Source of the DNA: JAIVJN01 sp036732565
Lineage (GTDB): Bacteria; Acidobacteriota; Vicinamibacteria; Vicinamibacterales; UBA2999
Assembly: GCA_036732565.1 (NCBI GenBank)
Contig: DAINCF010000001.1
Location: 3,712-67,711, forward strand
Direction of reading: 5' to 3'
DNA length: 64,000 nucleotides
In this document: one piece after another, positions 42,511 through 51,406 of the stretch
Position numbering within the stretch: the stretch's first letter is position 1
Layout: every line of letters starts with the position of its first letter
Notes under the pieces: model-generated
Seen by the model: the letters and a program-made list of their open reading frames with translations, nothing else
What the model was told of the DNA's origin: nothing
The model's database searches: none
Made by a program: the position numbers and the translations under genes

Positions 42511-45429
42511 GTGCAACAATTTGCCCTGCCGTTCCACTTGTCGAACCGATTTCAACGTTCGAGCCTCTTTTCATCGTTGGCCGGCTCGCTGATCGTCGTT
42601 GCCGCGAGCACGTCGCTCGCCGTGGCGCAGCCCGCCGAGGTGACAACGATTCGAATCTTGAAGGAGGGGCTTTCGCAGAATGTGGTGTCGACGACCCCTT
42701 CGAGCAGTGGTAAGGAGGCGGTCGCTGATGAGAAGCTAGCCTTCTTGTCGGAATTTGATGCATACGTTGAGTTCGAGACCAGCTTCCTGGAACGGGACGC
42801 AGATCGCCTTGACGCAACTTTCCGCGCTTTGAAGGAGCACCAAATTCCGCCTGACGTCCTGCGGCCGACGCGATGCGGCTCTGGGCCGGGTGGCGTCTGC
42901 GTTCGCTTGGATCTCGTGACCGGCGTCGAGCGGGTGGTACCGGCGTCAGTACTCGCCGTGTTCGTGGACTCAGGGCTGATTCGTTTCAGGGCCTTTCGGC
43001 GAGACGGCTCGTTCATTCCATCCGGTACGGGCGCTGTGCGGTTGGCGCCTGCCGGCCACGAGATCCTGAGGGTGGACGGTTCGGGCTTGACCGTCTTCCC
43101 GTGCACACCCGTCGACACATCTGCTGCATGCAGCGCGCTCACGCTCGTCCGCGTTCCGACCCGGGAGTTGACGCTACAGGTGGCTGCTACCCGGGCGGGG
43201 GCGCTTCCTCCAACCGCACCGAGCTGGGTGCAACTCATCGAGCAATGCGACCAACCGGCCTGGGCGGGATGCCTCGTCATCACGCTGAGTCGCGCGCGCC
43301 AGGAGCTGCCGCGATCGCTCGTTGACGAGATAGTGGCGCGACCGCTGCGCGCGCGAGTGGTCGGTCTACCCGACGTCGGTCCAGAACTGAAACCACTGAT
43401 ACTTCCGCCACCACTCTTGCCTGGCATCGGGCCGCTTAGCAAACAACCGCCGGCCAGCACGCCCACGCAGAGACCGCAATCGCAGCAGGTCATGTACGCG
43501 ACATTGTCAGGTGAAGGCGAGCTCGCGATCTCGTTCAGAAACTACCGCAGACCTGTGACGATACCTTCTGGTGCTGACCTTGAGATCCGGAATTTCAGTG
43601 ATATCGATGTGACCGTCGAAGTGCGCACTCCTGCAGCGGTGGCATCGGGCGAAATACTTCGGCAGGGTAGCATTCGCATGGGACCTTGTAGTGACGCGAA
43701 GTTTCAATGCGTTACAGGTGTTGCGCTGCGCGATTCCACGTTGCGTATTCCGGCAGTGGCCCTCGCAGTACGTGCCGACACTGCGGCAACCTTGACGATC
43801 CGGGCACTGGTGGGCCTGACGACGACAAGCGATGGCTATTTGCTGCTCAGGAAAGATCCGAACCTGGTTGCTCAGCCTCCTCCGGTGGAAGGCCCGGTGA
43901 ATTATCTGTCGCAACCGGCGGCGCTTCCAGAATCAACGGAGCCATCCGGCATGTGCCCTCCTGAGCGGAATGAGAAGGGAGAGCTGAAAAACCCGCCCAC
44001 CTCCAGCCTGTCGCTGATAGGCGATTTCGTGCTGCAGCGACTTGCGGATTTCGACGACGACAACGACGGTGAGGACGTCATAACTTCGACAGCACCCTAC
44101 GACGGTGGGTACTACGCAGGAATTCAGGGAGATGCCAAGGTGGAGTTCAAGCGGCTCAACGGTCCGCTGGACGGTACGCTCACCCTCTTGTTTCAGAAAT
44201 CGTATTTCGGCGGCGTCGACAGTCGGCTGTTGCCCCACAGCTCACAAGCGACGCTGGGGCGGTCGCCGGTGATTCGTGTTGACGATGTGGTGAGCGTCGA
44301 AAACTACTTTTTCAAGGTCACGCCATCGCCTTACATGTTCCTGCAGGTCGGCCGGTTGACACTGCCGACCAAGCCCGACAACGTTGCGGGTCGCGAGGCC
44401 GCCGAGGGTTTTCAGATTGCATTCAATCCCCGGTGCGGCGGTTTCGCCACGATCACTCCTTCCTACGCAATCATGCGCGAGGGGCTGAACGGCTTCGTCG
44501 ACGAGCACGATCGTGACGCCGATGTAGTGGCTCTCGATGTCGAACTCGACTGGAGTAAGTGGACACCCAAACCAAGATCCAAACCCGGGACCGCCGACTC
44601 CAAAGCCGCGGCTGGCAGCAAGAATCGTGCTCCAGCTGTTCGTTTCGCGCTCCGCTACGCCTGGGACCGTGGGCGCGACTTTGAGTCCTCCGAGCCACTC
44701 CTCGACTACAACGCGGAGTTGCACGACAGCTATGGCACGCTGAAGCGCTGGACCATCGGCACCGACTATGTGCAGGCCATATTGGGCGGGTATACGGTGA
44801 AGGGAGCGGCGTATCACAGTCGCCTCAGACGCATGGATGCCGCAGCGAATCGTCAGCAGGGGCACGGTACCGTCGTTCGGGGTGACCTGATAAGCCCCGA
44901 TTGGGGTCCGGCGGGTCAGCTCGGTTTCACGTTCGCGCGTGGGGCCGGCGACGATCCTTCCACCCCTCTCATCGATGAAGGATTTCTCGGCAACGATCAG
45001 CGCCGTTTCGCGGAGGGTGGTGACAAAGCTGATCGTCAGCCCGACTCGATCTTCTTCGGCCGCCTAGTGAACGTGGCACAGGTTCGGCAGGTCGACGGCA
45101 AGCTCAGGCCGGCGTTCGGCTTGGGCAACAAGACCTATGCAGCGCTGACGTGGAACTCGCATGTCCCGTCCCCTGACGGTAATCCGTTGCGGAACCTGCT
45201 GCTAAGGGTCAAGTACCGCAGCATATGGCAGCGCGATCTCGGCGATGCCACTGGCTTCGCGGGATCCGAAGTCGCGCTACGGGTGATGGGCGTCGGCACC
45301 TGGACACCCTATGCGGGGCTCACCTACTACCGGCCTGGCATGGCGATGAGGCACTTGATTGCCAGGACCCAGATCGTCCAGTTCGCGCTCGGTGCGACCG
45401 TACAGGTCCCCCTGTTCGATCTCAGATGA
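42511..45429 (+). CDS. Large outer-membrane protein with C-terminal barrel, unknown
   Basis: About 972 residues from GTG 42511; upstream in-frame GTG at 42445 would lie in non-conserved sequence. A signal peptide (FSSLAGSLIVVAASTSLAVAQ) is followed by a soluble N-terminal part with several Cys pairs and a Pro/Gln linker (LLPGIGPLSKQPPASTPTQR). The C-terminal half reads as barrel strands with Tyr/Trp girdles (KVEFKRLNGPLDGTLTLLF, FKVTPSPYMFLQVGRLTLP, TYAALTWNSH) and ends QVPLFDLR. It resembles alginate-export/porin-type barrels only in style. No family recognised. Confidence 0.75.
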   Translation: MQQFALPFHLSNRFQRSSLFSSLAGSLIVVAASTSLAVAQPAEVTTIRILKEGLSQNVVSTTPSSSGKEAVADEKLAFLSEFDAYVEFETSFLERDADRLDATFRALKEHQIPPDVLRPTRCGSGPGGVCVRLDLVTGVERVVPASVLAVFVDSGLIRFRAFRRDGSFIPSGTGAVRLAPAGHEILRVDGSGLTVFPCTPVDTSAACSALTLVRVPTRELTLQVAATRAGALPPTAPSWVQLIEQCDQPAWAGCLVITLSRARQELPRSLVDEIVARPLRARVVGLPDVGPELKPLILPPPLLPGIGPLSKQPPASTPTQRPQSQQVMYATLSGEGELAISFRNYRRPVTIPSGADLEIRNFSDIDVTVEVRTPAAVASGEILRQGSIRMGPCSDAKFQCVTGVALRDSTLRIPAVALAVRADTAATLTIRALVGLTTTSDGYLLLRKDPNLVAQPPPVEGPVNYLSQPAALPESTEPSGMCPPERNEKGELKNPPTSSLSLIGDFVLQRLADFDDDNDGEDVITSTAPYDGGYYAGIQGDAKVEFKRLNGPLDGTLTLLFQKSYFGGVDSRLLPHSSQATLGRSPVIRVDDVVSVENYFFKVTPSPYMFLQVGRLTLPTKPDNVAGREAAEGFQIAFNPRCGGFATITPSYAIMREGLNGFVDEHDRDADVVALDVELDWSKWTPKPRSKPGTADSKAAAGSKNRAPAVRFALRYAWDRGRDFESSEPLLDYNAELHDSYGTLKRWTIGTDYVQAILGGYTVKGAAYHSRLRRMDAAANRQQGHGTVVRGDLISPDWGPAGQLGFTFARGAGDDPSTPLIDEGFLGNDQRRFAEGGDKADRQPDSIFFGRLVNVAQVRQVDGKLRPAFGLGNKTYAALTWNSHVPSPDGNPLRNLLLRVKYRSIWQRDLGDATGFAGSEVALRVMGVGTWTPYAGLTYYRPGMAMRHLIARTQIVQFALGATVQVPLFDLR

Positions 45430-45597
45430 CTTTGTGCGACATTGCGAAGATGAAGTCCCGTTTGTTCGGTTTCCAAGCTCGAGTCGACGCTTCAGCCGTC
45501 GAGATATCACCAAGGCCCGAGGATCGCAAGATAGACGGGTTGGATAACCACTCGATGTCGCGAATCACAACGCACCGTCGTGGCATCCAAGGTGGAT

Positions 45598-46080
45598 ATG
45601 ACACCAGATCAGTCGATCGTGGCTTCCTCCGTCAACGCCTGGAAGCAGCAACTGGAGAGAGCCGAGAAGTTGTTTTCAGGGCTCGACGACGCCCAGCTCT
45701 TGACCGAGGTCGCGCCAGGCAGGAATCGCCTCGTGTATCTGTGGGGGCATCTGATTGCCGTCCACGACGCGATGCTGCCGCTGCTCGGGCTGGGCCCGCG
45801 GCTCCATCCCGAACTGGACGAGGTCTTCCTGACGTCGCCCGATCGCACGACCGCCGAACTGCCCTCGGCAGTGGAGCTGAAACGGCTTTGGCAAGATGTG
45901 AACGGGCGGCTGCTTGCCGGCTTCGATGGCTTCACCGCCGCCGACTGGGCGCAGAAGCACAGCGCGGTCTCGACTGACGACTTCGCGGCGAATCCCCTGC
46001 GGAACCGCCTGGCGATTCTGCTCAGCCGCACGTCTCACGTCGCGTATCACCTCGGCCAGGCGCAACTCGCACCCAAGTGA
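45598..46080 (+). CDS. DinB-family protein
   Basis: 160 residues, helical bundle fold. Likely metal ligands are His in YLWGHLIAVHDAML and the C-terminal SHVAYHLGQAQLA. ATG 45598 follows AAGG by five bases; the GTG at 45580 is in frame but lacks a site. It converges with the S1-domain gene after a six-base gap. Family members have unclear enzymatic roles; some use bacillithiol. Confidence 0.82.
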   Translation: MTPDQSIVASSVNAWKQQLERAEKLFSGLDDAQLLTEVAPGRNRLVYLWGHLIAVHDAMLPLLGLGPRLHPELDEVFLTSPDRTTAELPSAVELKRLWQDVNGRLLAGFDGFTAADWAQKHSAVSTDDFAANPLRNRLAILLSRTSHVAYHLGQAQLAPK

Positions 46081-46086
46081 CTCGGC

Positions 46087-47520
46087 TCAACGTCCTTTGA
46101 GGGCGTTCCGCAGGCTGTCGGCCAGCGATCCAAGCGACGTCGATGGCTCGGCATCTCGTCTCGCGGCGTAGTCGCGCAGCTCGGTCTGCTCGCGCTGCTC
46201 GGCGACGGCCTTCTTGCTCACACGAATGCGGCGTCCCGAGGGGTCGACCTCGAGCACCGCGACCTCCACCTCGCTGCCGACGGGGAACGCCTTTCGCACG
46301 TCCATCGTCCGCTCCAGGCCCGTTTCCGCGAGGGGCATCAATCCGCTGCGCCCAGGCGCCAGGAATACGAACACGCCGAACGGCTCGTGACGTTCGACCT
46401 TGCCGGTGACGATCGCGCCAGGTACAATCGCGCCTCGGGGGAACTGCGCGCTCGCGGCTCGTGAGGATGCCTCGTCGACGAGCGCGACGCCGATGCGCTT
46501 CTGCGCGACGTCGATGCTCAGGATCTCGAACGCGCCGGTCATGCCGACGGTGACAGATGCGGCCCAAGCGCCAGGGCGACCCGTCGGGGCAAACGTCGAG
46601 GCGTGCGCCAACCCTTCGATACCCGGCTCCAACTCCACGAACGCGCCGAAATCGGCGACGCGCGTGACCCGGCCCGCCCGCACGTGTCCCACCGCATAAT
46701 TCGTGGCCACCATCGTCCACGGATCGTCGAGCAGCTGCTTCAATCCGAGCGAGATCTTCTGCGTCGCCTCGTCGACGCGCAGCACCTTCACGGTGATCGC
46801 GTCACCGGGCGCCACGACGTCCTGAGGGTTGGCGACGCGCGCCCAGCTCATCTCCGACACGTGAAGCAGTCCCTGAATGCCACCGCCGAGATCCACGAAC
46901 GCGCCGAACTCCAGGACAGACGCGACACGCCCGGTGAGCACCGCGCCGACCACGATCGACGTGCGCACGTTCGCCGCCGCGGCCAGTTGCTCCTCCTCGA
47001 GATGCTTGCGCCGCGAGACGACGATGTCCTTGCCGCCGTTCTTGTACTCGATGATGCGGAACGCGTACGCCTGCCCCTCGTGTACCGCCGGATCCACGGT
47101 TCGGACGACGTCGATCTGCGACAGGGGGCAGAAGGCGCGCTCGCGGCCGATGCGCACCTCGTAGCCACCTTTCACGGCCTGCACCACCTTGCCTTCCACG
47201 GCAAGCCCGTTTCGGAACGCGTCCTCCAGCTCCCGCTGCGTGGCGGCGTTGCGCACGCCCTTGCGGGAGAGCACGATGCCACCACTGGTGGAGACGACCC
47301 TCGCCTGAAGGCGATCGCCGATTGCGACTTCGACGTCGCCGTCGGCGTCTTTCAACTCCTCGATGTCGATCTGGGCCTCGCCTTTTCCACCCACGTCGAC
47401 GAACGCGACCTCAGGGCCGATTGCGACGATCGTGCCCTCGATGGTCTCGCCTCGCTCGAACCGCCGCGCCTTGAGAGACGCTTCGAACATCGCGGCGAAA
47501 TCTTCCTCTTGCTCGCTCAC
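46087..47520 (-). CDS. S1 RNA-binding domain protein, RpsA-like
   Basis: 477 residues with five S1-type beta barrels: about 18-85 (GTIVAIGPEVAFVDVGGKGE), 100-170 (GKVVQAVKGGYEVRIG, YKNGGKDIVVSRRKHLEEE), 185-260 (FGAFVDLGGGIQGLLHVSEMSW), 265-345 and 355-430. The SRRKHLEEE block is typical of ribosomal protein S1. It may be the main S1 or a paralogue; S1 usually has six domains. GTG 47520 with TAGGAG five bases ahead is preferred; the GTG at 47526 overlaps the ribosome site. The ribosome site lies at the edge of a family B repeat. Confidence 0.82.
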   Translation of the reverse strand: MSEQEEDFAAMFEASLKARRFERGETIEGTIVAIGPEVAFVDVGGKGEAQIDIEELKDADGDVEVAIGDRLQARVVSTSGGIVLSRKGVRNAATQRELEDAFRNGLAVEGKVVQAVKGGYEVRIGRERAFCPLSQIDVVRTVDPAVHEGQAYAFRIIEYKNGGKDIVVSRRKHLEEEQLAAAANVRTSIVVGAVLTGRVASVLEFGAFVDLGGGIQGLLHVSEMSWARVANPQDVVAPGDAITVKVLRVDEATQKISLGLKQLLDDPWTMVATNYAVGHVRAGRVTRVADFGAFVELEPGIEGLAHASTFAPTGRPGAWAASVTVGMTGAFEILSIDVAQKRIGVALVDEASSRAASAQFPRGAIVPGAIVTGKVERHEPFGVFVFLAPGRSGLMPLAETGLERTMDVRKAFPVGSEVEVAVLEVDPSGRRIRVSKKAVAEQREQTELRDYAARRDAEPSTSLGSLADSLRNALKGR

Positions 47521-47528
47521 TCGCACTC

Positions 47529-47610
47529 CTAATGGAGCGTATCGACAGGATGACTACCGCCTGCCGAGCGCTCGGGGACCAGTTTCCGGGCCGTTCCTAC
47601 GGAACGGCCC
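47529..47610 (-). repeat. Dispersed repeat family B, copy 2 (reverse orientation)
   Basis: Read on the minus strand it starts GGCCGTTCC-GTA-GGAACGGCC and ends ATCCTGTCGATACGCTCCATTAG, matching copy 1 at 17229-17309 at both ends. Its last bases (TAG) run into the TAGGAG ribosome site of the S1-domain gene. Confidence 0.8.
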
Positions 47611-47658
47611 GATTGTGATTTCAACGGTTTTGTCCCACCAGGAACAGCCAGCTCGTGA

Positions 47659-48138
47659 TTATACGGGTGGCGCTTCCAGGTCTTGCGTGACGTCCACCCA
47701 TTCGGCACGAACCAACGCGGCCATCCGCACGGGATCGATCCGCACGGCGGCACGCGACGCCCCGGCGGCAGGGAAGACCTCAGAGAACGCGCGCAGCGAC
47801 ACGTCGCAATAGACCTGCACCCCGTCCGGCACCCCGAACGGGCACACTCCACCGATCGGATGGCCCGTTGCCGCTTCCACTTCCGATGTCTCCAGGAACC
47901 GGGCCTTGGTCCGAAACGTGTCCTTGTACTTCCGGTTGTCGAGACGCGCGTCCCCGCGGGTGACGATGAGGATGACGCTCCTGTCCACGCGCAGCGAGAG
48001 CGTCTTCGCGATCTGTGCCGGTGCGACTCCAAGGGCCTCGGCTGCGAGAGCCACGGTCGCGGTGCTGGCGTCGAGTTGGATGACCTCCACGTCAGGCGCC
48101 GTGTCGGCCAGGAACTTCCTCACCGCGTCAACACCCAT
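47659..48138 (-). CDS. YbaK/EbsC-family aminoacyl-tRNA deacylase
   Basis: 159 residues of the YbaK/ProX editing family, which hydrolyses mischarged tRNA such as Cys-tRNA(Pro). Conserved blocks are QIAKTLSLRV, DARLDNRKYK (family Lys), IGGVCPFGVP (the GxxxPFG loop) and the final beta region. GGAGGG lies three bases before the ATG. It stands between the S1 gene and a cupin gene on the same strand. Confidence 0.88.
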   Translation of the reverse strand: MGVDAVRKFLADTAPDVEVIQLDASTATVALAAEALGVAPAQIAKTLSLRVDRSVILIVTRGDARLDNRKYKDTFRTKARFLETSEVEAATGHPIGGVCPFGVPDGVQVYCDVSLRAFSEVFPAAGASRAAVRIDPVRMAALVRAEWVDVTQDLEAPPV

Positions 48139-48154
48139 CGACCCTCCTCGGACA

Positions 48155-48739
48155 TCAGTCGAAGATACCGTCCTTGGGTAGATTCCAACCTTCGCCCATC
48201 GATGACGGCACGTTCAGCACCTGTGAATCGCCCCCCGGCGCCCACCAGACATACAAGAGCTCCAGCGTCGTGTCGCCGGTGTTGCGCATCCTATGGTGCA
48301 CGTTCGGTGATGTGTGGATCGCGGTCCCAGGCGTCGCGCCGAAGGTTTCGGCGCCAACAGTCCACTCGGCGATGCCGCGGAGGACGTAATAGAGCTCGGG
48401 AGCCGGGTGGAAGTGGAATGGGTAGACGCTGCCGCGGTCCAAGTGGAGGACGCCCATGCGGATCTCGGCATTCGCGATGCCCTTCCACGCGGCAGCCTGT
48501 GCATCCTGCCAGTTCGAGATCCACCCGACGAGCTCTCTGTAGCGGTACGTCTTGCGGAACCACTCGGGGTAGCGGCTCGTGGTCATCCAAGGCAGGTCTT
48601 CCATGGATACATGAATCCGCGCTGGAGGCGCTTTGGTCGCGTCGGCCCTACTGTCCTGATCGCTGGTGCTTCCCGTGACCATCGGGCCTACGAACGCTCC
48701 CATCGCAATGCCAAGAAGCAAAGCTGCTTTCCAGTGCAT
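48155..48739 (-). CDS. Secreted cupin-domain protein
   Basis: 194 residues with a signal-like N-terminus (ALLLGIAMGAFVGPMVTGS). The cupin metal site is complete: FHFHPAPELYYVLRG and PGTAIHTSPNVHHRMRN give His-x-His, Glu and a distal His. Substrate unknown; related proteins include lyases and dioxygenases. A Trp/Tyr-rich block (WFRKTYRYRELVGWISNW) precedes the cupin. Gene lies 16 bases from the YbaK gene. Confidence 0.82.
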   Translation of the reverse strand: MHWKAALLLGIAMGAFVGPMVTGSTSDQDSRADATKAPPARIHVSMEDLPWMTTSRYPEWFRKTYRYRELVGWISNWQDAQAAAWKGIANAEIRMGVLHLDRGSVYPFHFHPAPELYYVLRGIAEWTVGAETFGATPGTAIHTSPNVHHRMRNTGDTTLELLYVWWAPGGDSQVLNVPSSMGEGWNLPKDGIFD

Positions 48740-48852
48740 GATCCAATCCTGCAGAGCGGCGAAGACTCATTGAGGTCGTCTTGCTTGACGGACCTACTGC
48801 GTCCGATGCCGCCCTCCTGGGCCTGGATACATCGTGCGGCGCGGGACGCAGG

Positions 48853-49278
48853 CTAGAGAGACACGGGGCCGCTCCAGCGCGTCCGTACGAGCATGTAGAT
48901 GATCCATCCCATCGGGCCGAACATCAGTGTCAAGAACAGGCACGGGACCAGCAGCCACCGCGGCACGCCGCGCTCGACGCTGTCGCGTGCTTCCCACGTG
49001 CCGATCAGCAGATCGAACGCGAGATAGTGCAGCCAGCCGGCGAGCAACAGCCACGGATTCGCGAAGAGCACCGCGACACCGGCGAGCGTGGAGAAGCTCC
49101 CCTCCGCTCGCGGAAACACCGCAATCACAATCGCGATGTAGGCCACGGCGAAGAGCGCCGGGACGGCTTTCCCAGCCATTACATCGGTCACCCAGCGACG
49201 GTGCGGGAGTAACGCAAGAAGAATCCAGCCGAGCACGGAAAGCAGGTTCGCGATCGAGAAGATCTGTTCGACGGTCAT
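48853..49278 (-). CDS. ABA4-like (DUF4281) membrane protein
   Basis: 141 residues with four transmembrane helices. The signature GTWEARDSVERGVPRWLLVPCLF with FGPMGWIIYML is the ABA4-like family core, named after an Arabidopsis protein for neoxanthin synthesis; the bacterial function is unknown. Ten bases separate it from the upstream membrane gene, so the two form an operon under the TetR operator region. Confidence 0.88.
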   Translation of the reverse strand: MTVEQIFSIANLLSVLGWILLALLPHRRWVTDVMAGKAVPALFAVAYIAIVIAVFPRAEGSFSTLAGVAVLFANPWLLLAGWLHYLAFDLLIGTWEARDSVERGVPRWLLVPCLFLTLMFGPMGWIIYMLVRTRWSGPVSL

Positions 49279-49288
49279 GATGCGCCCT

Positions 49289-50116
49289 TCAGATGGCTAA
49301 CAGCGGAACACCGCGGAGTGCCTGTATCAGCAGCATCACGTACAACGCCGCATAGCTTGCGGCCGCGATCAGCACCAGAGGCACGCGCGCCTCCTGGCGG
49401 ATCCGCAAGCCTGCGAGGAGGAGCGCGACCAGCGACAGCGCCTGGATCGCGTGCAACCCGAAGAAGTGCGGCACGCGGAGGTCGCCATGGGTCGTGCTCC
49501 ATCCGGTGCCGATCAGGCCGGGACCGCCGTCGGGCGCGCCAACCGTATGGGCGCCGGTGATGGGCAAGCCTTCGCCGGCGCGCGCGGCTGCCAATTGCGC
49601 CGCTGTCGGGACCGTCATCACTCCACCGGTCAGCGCGCCAACGATCGTGAGACACATGCCGAAGCGCAGTGCCCAGCCGAGCGACCTGTCTTCGAAACGT
49701 TGCCGCCACAGCGCGACGGCGACCGCAATGGTCACCATCGTCTGGGCGACAATCGCCCCTCCCATGATCCTGAACAGCGTGGTGTCGATGACCGTCGTGT
49801 TGTTGAAATGGCTCGTCGTCCCTCGCCATGCCTGGCCGCCGATGATGGCGATCTCGAGCAGCATGGTCAGCGCCGTGAACCAGCCGACGAACCGTCGCGT
49901 GCGCGTCCACTCGGGTATGAACGTGAACATCCACGCCAGGGTGACGGTGTAGATAGTGATGGAGACGGCGAACTTGGCCGGCTTGAGCCAGGCGGGCGCG
50001 CCGGTGATGACGGTCGGATCCAGCACCAGCCCAACGATGGCGCCGGCCAAGACGACCACCATCAGCGCGGCGGTCGCCATGAGCTCCGGGCTGGTTCGCC
50101 ACAATCGTTGCACCAT
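49289..50116 (-). CDS. Membrane protein of unknown function in TetR-controlled operon
   Basis: About 275 residues, seven or so membrane helices, including VVVLAGAIVGLVLDPTVITG and LLEIAIIGGQAWRG. A conserved-looking loop ends FNNTTVIDTTLF and another has GTGWSTTHGDLRVPHFFGLHA with His residues. AGGAG lies seven bases before the chosen ATG 50116. The divergent TetR gene and the half-site repeats in between suggest it is repressed by that regulator. I do not know its substrate. Confidence 0.82.
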   Translation of the reverse strand: MVQRLWRTSPELMATAALMVVVLAGAIVGLVLDPTVITGAPAWLKPAKFAVSITIYTVTLAWMFTFIPEWTRTRRFVGWFTALTMLLEIAIIGGQAWRGTTSHFNNTTVIDTTLFRIMGGAIVAQTMVTIAVAVALWRQRFEDRSLGWALRFGMCLTIVGALTGGVMTVPTAAQLAAARAGEGLPITGAHTVGAPDGGPGLIGTGWSTTHGDLRVPHFFGLHAIQALSLVALLLAGLRIRQEARVPLVLIAAASYAALYVMLLIQALRGVPLLAI

Positions 50117-50146
50117 GGCTACACTCCTCATCGGCATGTAATCATT

Positions 50147-50176
50147 GTCAACATAGAATGTTGACTCTGTCAACAT
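50147..50176. promoter_or_regulatory. Probable TetR operator, three overlapping half-sites
   Basis: GTCAACAT-AGA-ATGTTGAC (50147-50165) is a perfect 8-3-8 inverted repeat, followed after three bases by a third GTCAACAT (50169-50176), which with the middle arm makes TTGAC-TCT-GTCAA. It lies between the divergent membrane-gene operon and the TetR gene. Confidence 0.8.
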
Positions 50177-50189
50177 GTAAGGTTACGAT
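50161..50189 (+). promoter_or_regulatory. Probable promoter of the TetR gene, inside its operator
   Basis: TTGACT (50161) and TACGAT (50184) are 17 bases apart on the plus strand, overlapping the operator half-sites. A regulator bound there would block its own transcription. The TetR ATG begins 9 bases after the -10 box, so its transcript would be nearly leaderless. Confidence 0.6.
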
Positions 50190-50197
50190 CCTCGCGT

Positions 50198-50839
50198 ATG
50201 AGTGGTTCGACGGTGAGGCGGCCGCGGAGGAAACGAGCTGGTCAGTACCATCACGGCGACCTCCGCCGTGCCCTCATCGATCAGGCGCTGCGGACCATCG
50301 ACAAGCCGGGCGGGGAAGGGCTCACGCTCCGTGGCGTCGGCGATGCGCTCGGCGTGTCGCGGACCGCGCTCTACCGCCACTTTTCCGATAAGCAGGCGCT
50401 GGTCGCCGCCGTCGCGCGCGAAGGCTTCCGGATGCTGCGGTTGGCGCTCGTGGAAGCGTGGGAGCACCATGGCGGCGGCGGTACGGGCTTCGAGGCGATG
50501 GGCGAGGCGTACGTGCGATTTGCCGTCGCGCATCCTTCGCATTACCGGGTGATGTTCGGGCGCTTCGTCGAGTCGGGCGCGCGCGATCCCGAGCTCATCG
50601 AAGAAGCCGAGGCCGCGTTCCAGGCGTTGGTGGATGCTCTTGTGGAACTACAGCGTGACGGACAGGCGCGCCGTGACGATCCCGTCATGCTGGCGCGATT
50701 CGTGTGGGCGGTCACGCATGGCATCGCGATGCTGGTCATCGACGGGCAACTGCGCGAGTGTGATGAGTCGGGGATGACGCTGAATCAGTATGCCGCGGAG
50801 CGGATCCGAGCCGCGATCGCCATTTCGTCGTTATCCTGA
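50198..50839 (+). CDS. TetR/AcrR-family repressor
   Basis: 213 residues. Helix-turn-helix is residues about 40-62 (LTLRGVGDALGVSRTALYRHF). The N-terminus is basic (RRPRRKRAG). The C-terminal half (FEAMGEAYVRFAVAHPSHYRVMFG) matches the WHG/TetR_C_13 ligand-binding domain. It is divergent from the two membrane genes and shares an operator with them, so it probably represses them until an unknown ligand appears. It overlaps the convergent DinB gene by 9 bases. Confidence 0.9.
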   Translation: MSGSTVRRPRRKRAGQYHHGDLRRALIDQALRTIDKPGGEGLTLRGVGDALGVSRTALYRHFSDKQALVAAVAREGFRMLRLALVEAWEHHGGGGTGFEAMGEAYVRFAVAHPSHYRVMFGRFVESGARDPELIEEAEAAFQALVDALVELQRDGQARRDDPVMLARFVWAVTHGIAMLVIDGQLRECDESGMTLNQYAAERIRAAIAISSLS

Positions 50840-51352
50840 CGATGGGGGAGTTGAACGCCGCTTGCCCCTCCAGACATCCCACGTGAACGGCCCGGCGTCA
50901 TCATTGCCGATCGGATGGCCCGACAGCTTGAGTGCCAGCTTGATCTGGCCGTGATGGTAGCCCTCGTGCCACAGCATGAGCTGGAGCATCAGGATCGGGT
51001 GGTCGTAGTTCAGGTCCATGTCCCGACCGGCCAGCACCCTCCCCCTTACCGCGTCCCGCACGGCCTTGGCGCTGTCGGTCAGCATCTGCGCGATGCGATC
51101 GCGGTCACGTTCGACCACCCACTCGTCCTCCGGCACCGTCCTGGCGAACTCGGGGGCCTCCTCGAAGACCGAGATGAGCCGCTCATGGTGCATGTGCATG
51201 AACTGCTGCGCGACGGACGGGCTGCTCTCCATCGCCTTCGCCTCCAGCCCGCCTTCAGGGAGAGCGTGTAGCAGGTTGAGCATGATGGCGTTGCTCCGGT
51301 CCCAGGAATCCAGCAGAGCCTCGAGCAGACCTTGCTCCGGCGCACTCGACAT
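50831..51352 (-). CDS. DinB-family protein
   Basis: About 173 residues, helical bundle. Candidate ligands are His in QFMHMHHERLISV and HEGYHHGQIKLALKL, the most complete DinB metal site of the four in this window. Start ATG 51352 chosen over ATG 51364/51376 because GGGA lies six bases ahead. It converges on the TetR gene. Confidence 0.85.
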   Translation of the reverse strand: MSSAPEQGLLEALLDSWDRSNAIMLNLLHALPEGGLEAKAMESSPSVAQQFMHMHHERLISVFEEAPEFARTVPEDEWVVERDRDRIAQMLTDSAKAVRDAVRGRVLAGRDMDLNYDHPILMLQLMLWHEGYHHGQIKLALKLSGHPIGNDDAGPFTWDVWRGKRRSTPPSSG

Positions 51353-51406
51353 GTCCGTTCCCATAGTGGGCAGCATAGCCGTTGCTCGGCACGTCCGCGT
51401 AAACCT

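Noticed and set aside
46603..47532. Plus-strand open frame opposite the S1-domain gene
   Set aside because: Shadow frame; the minus strand has five S1 domains and a ribosome site.
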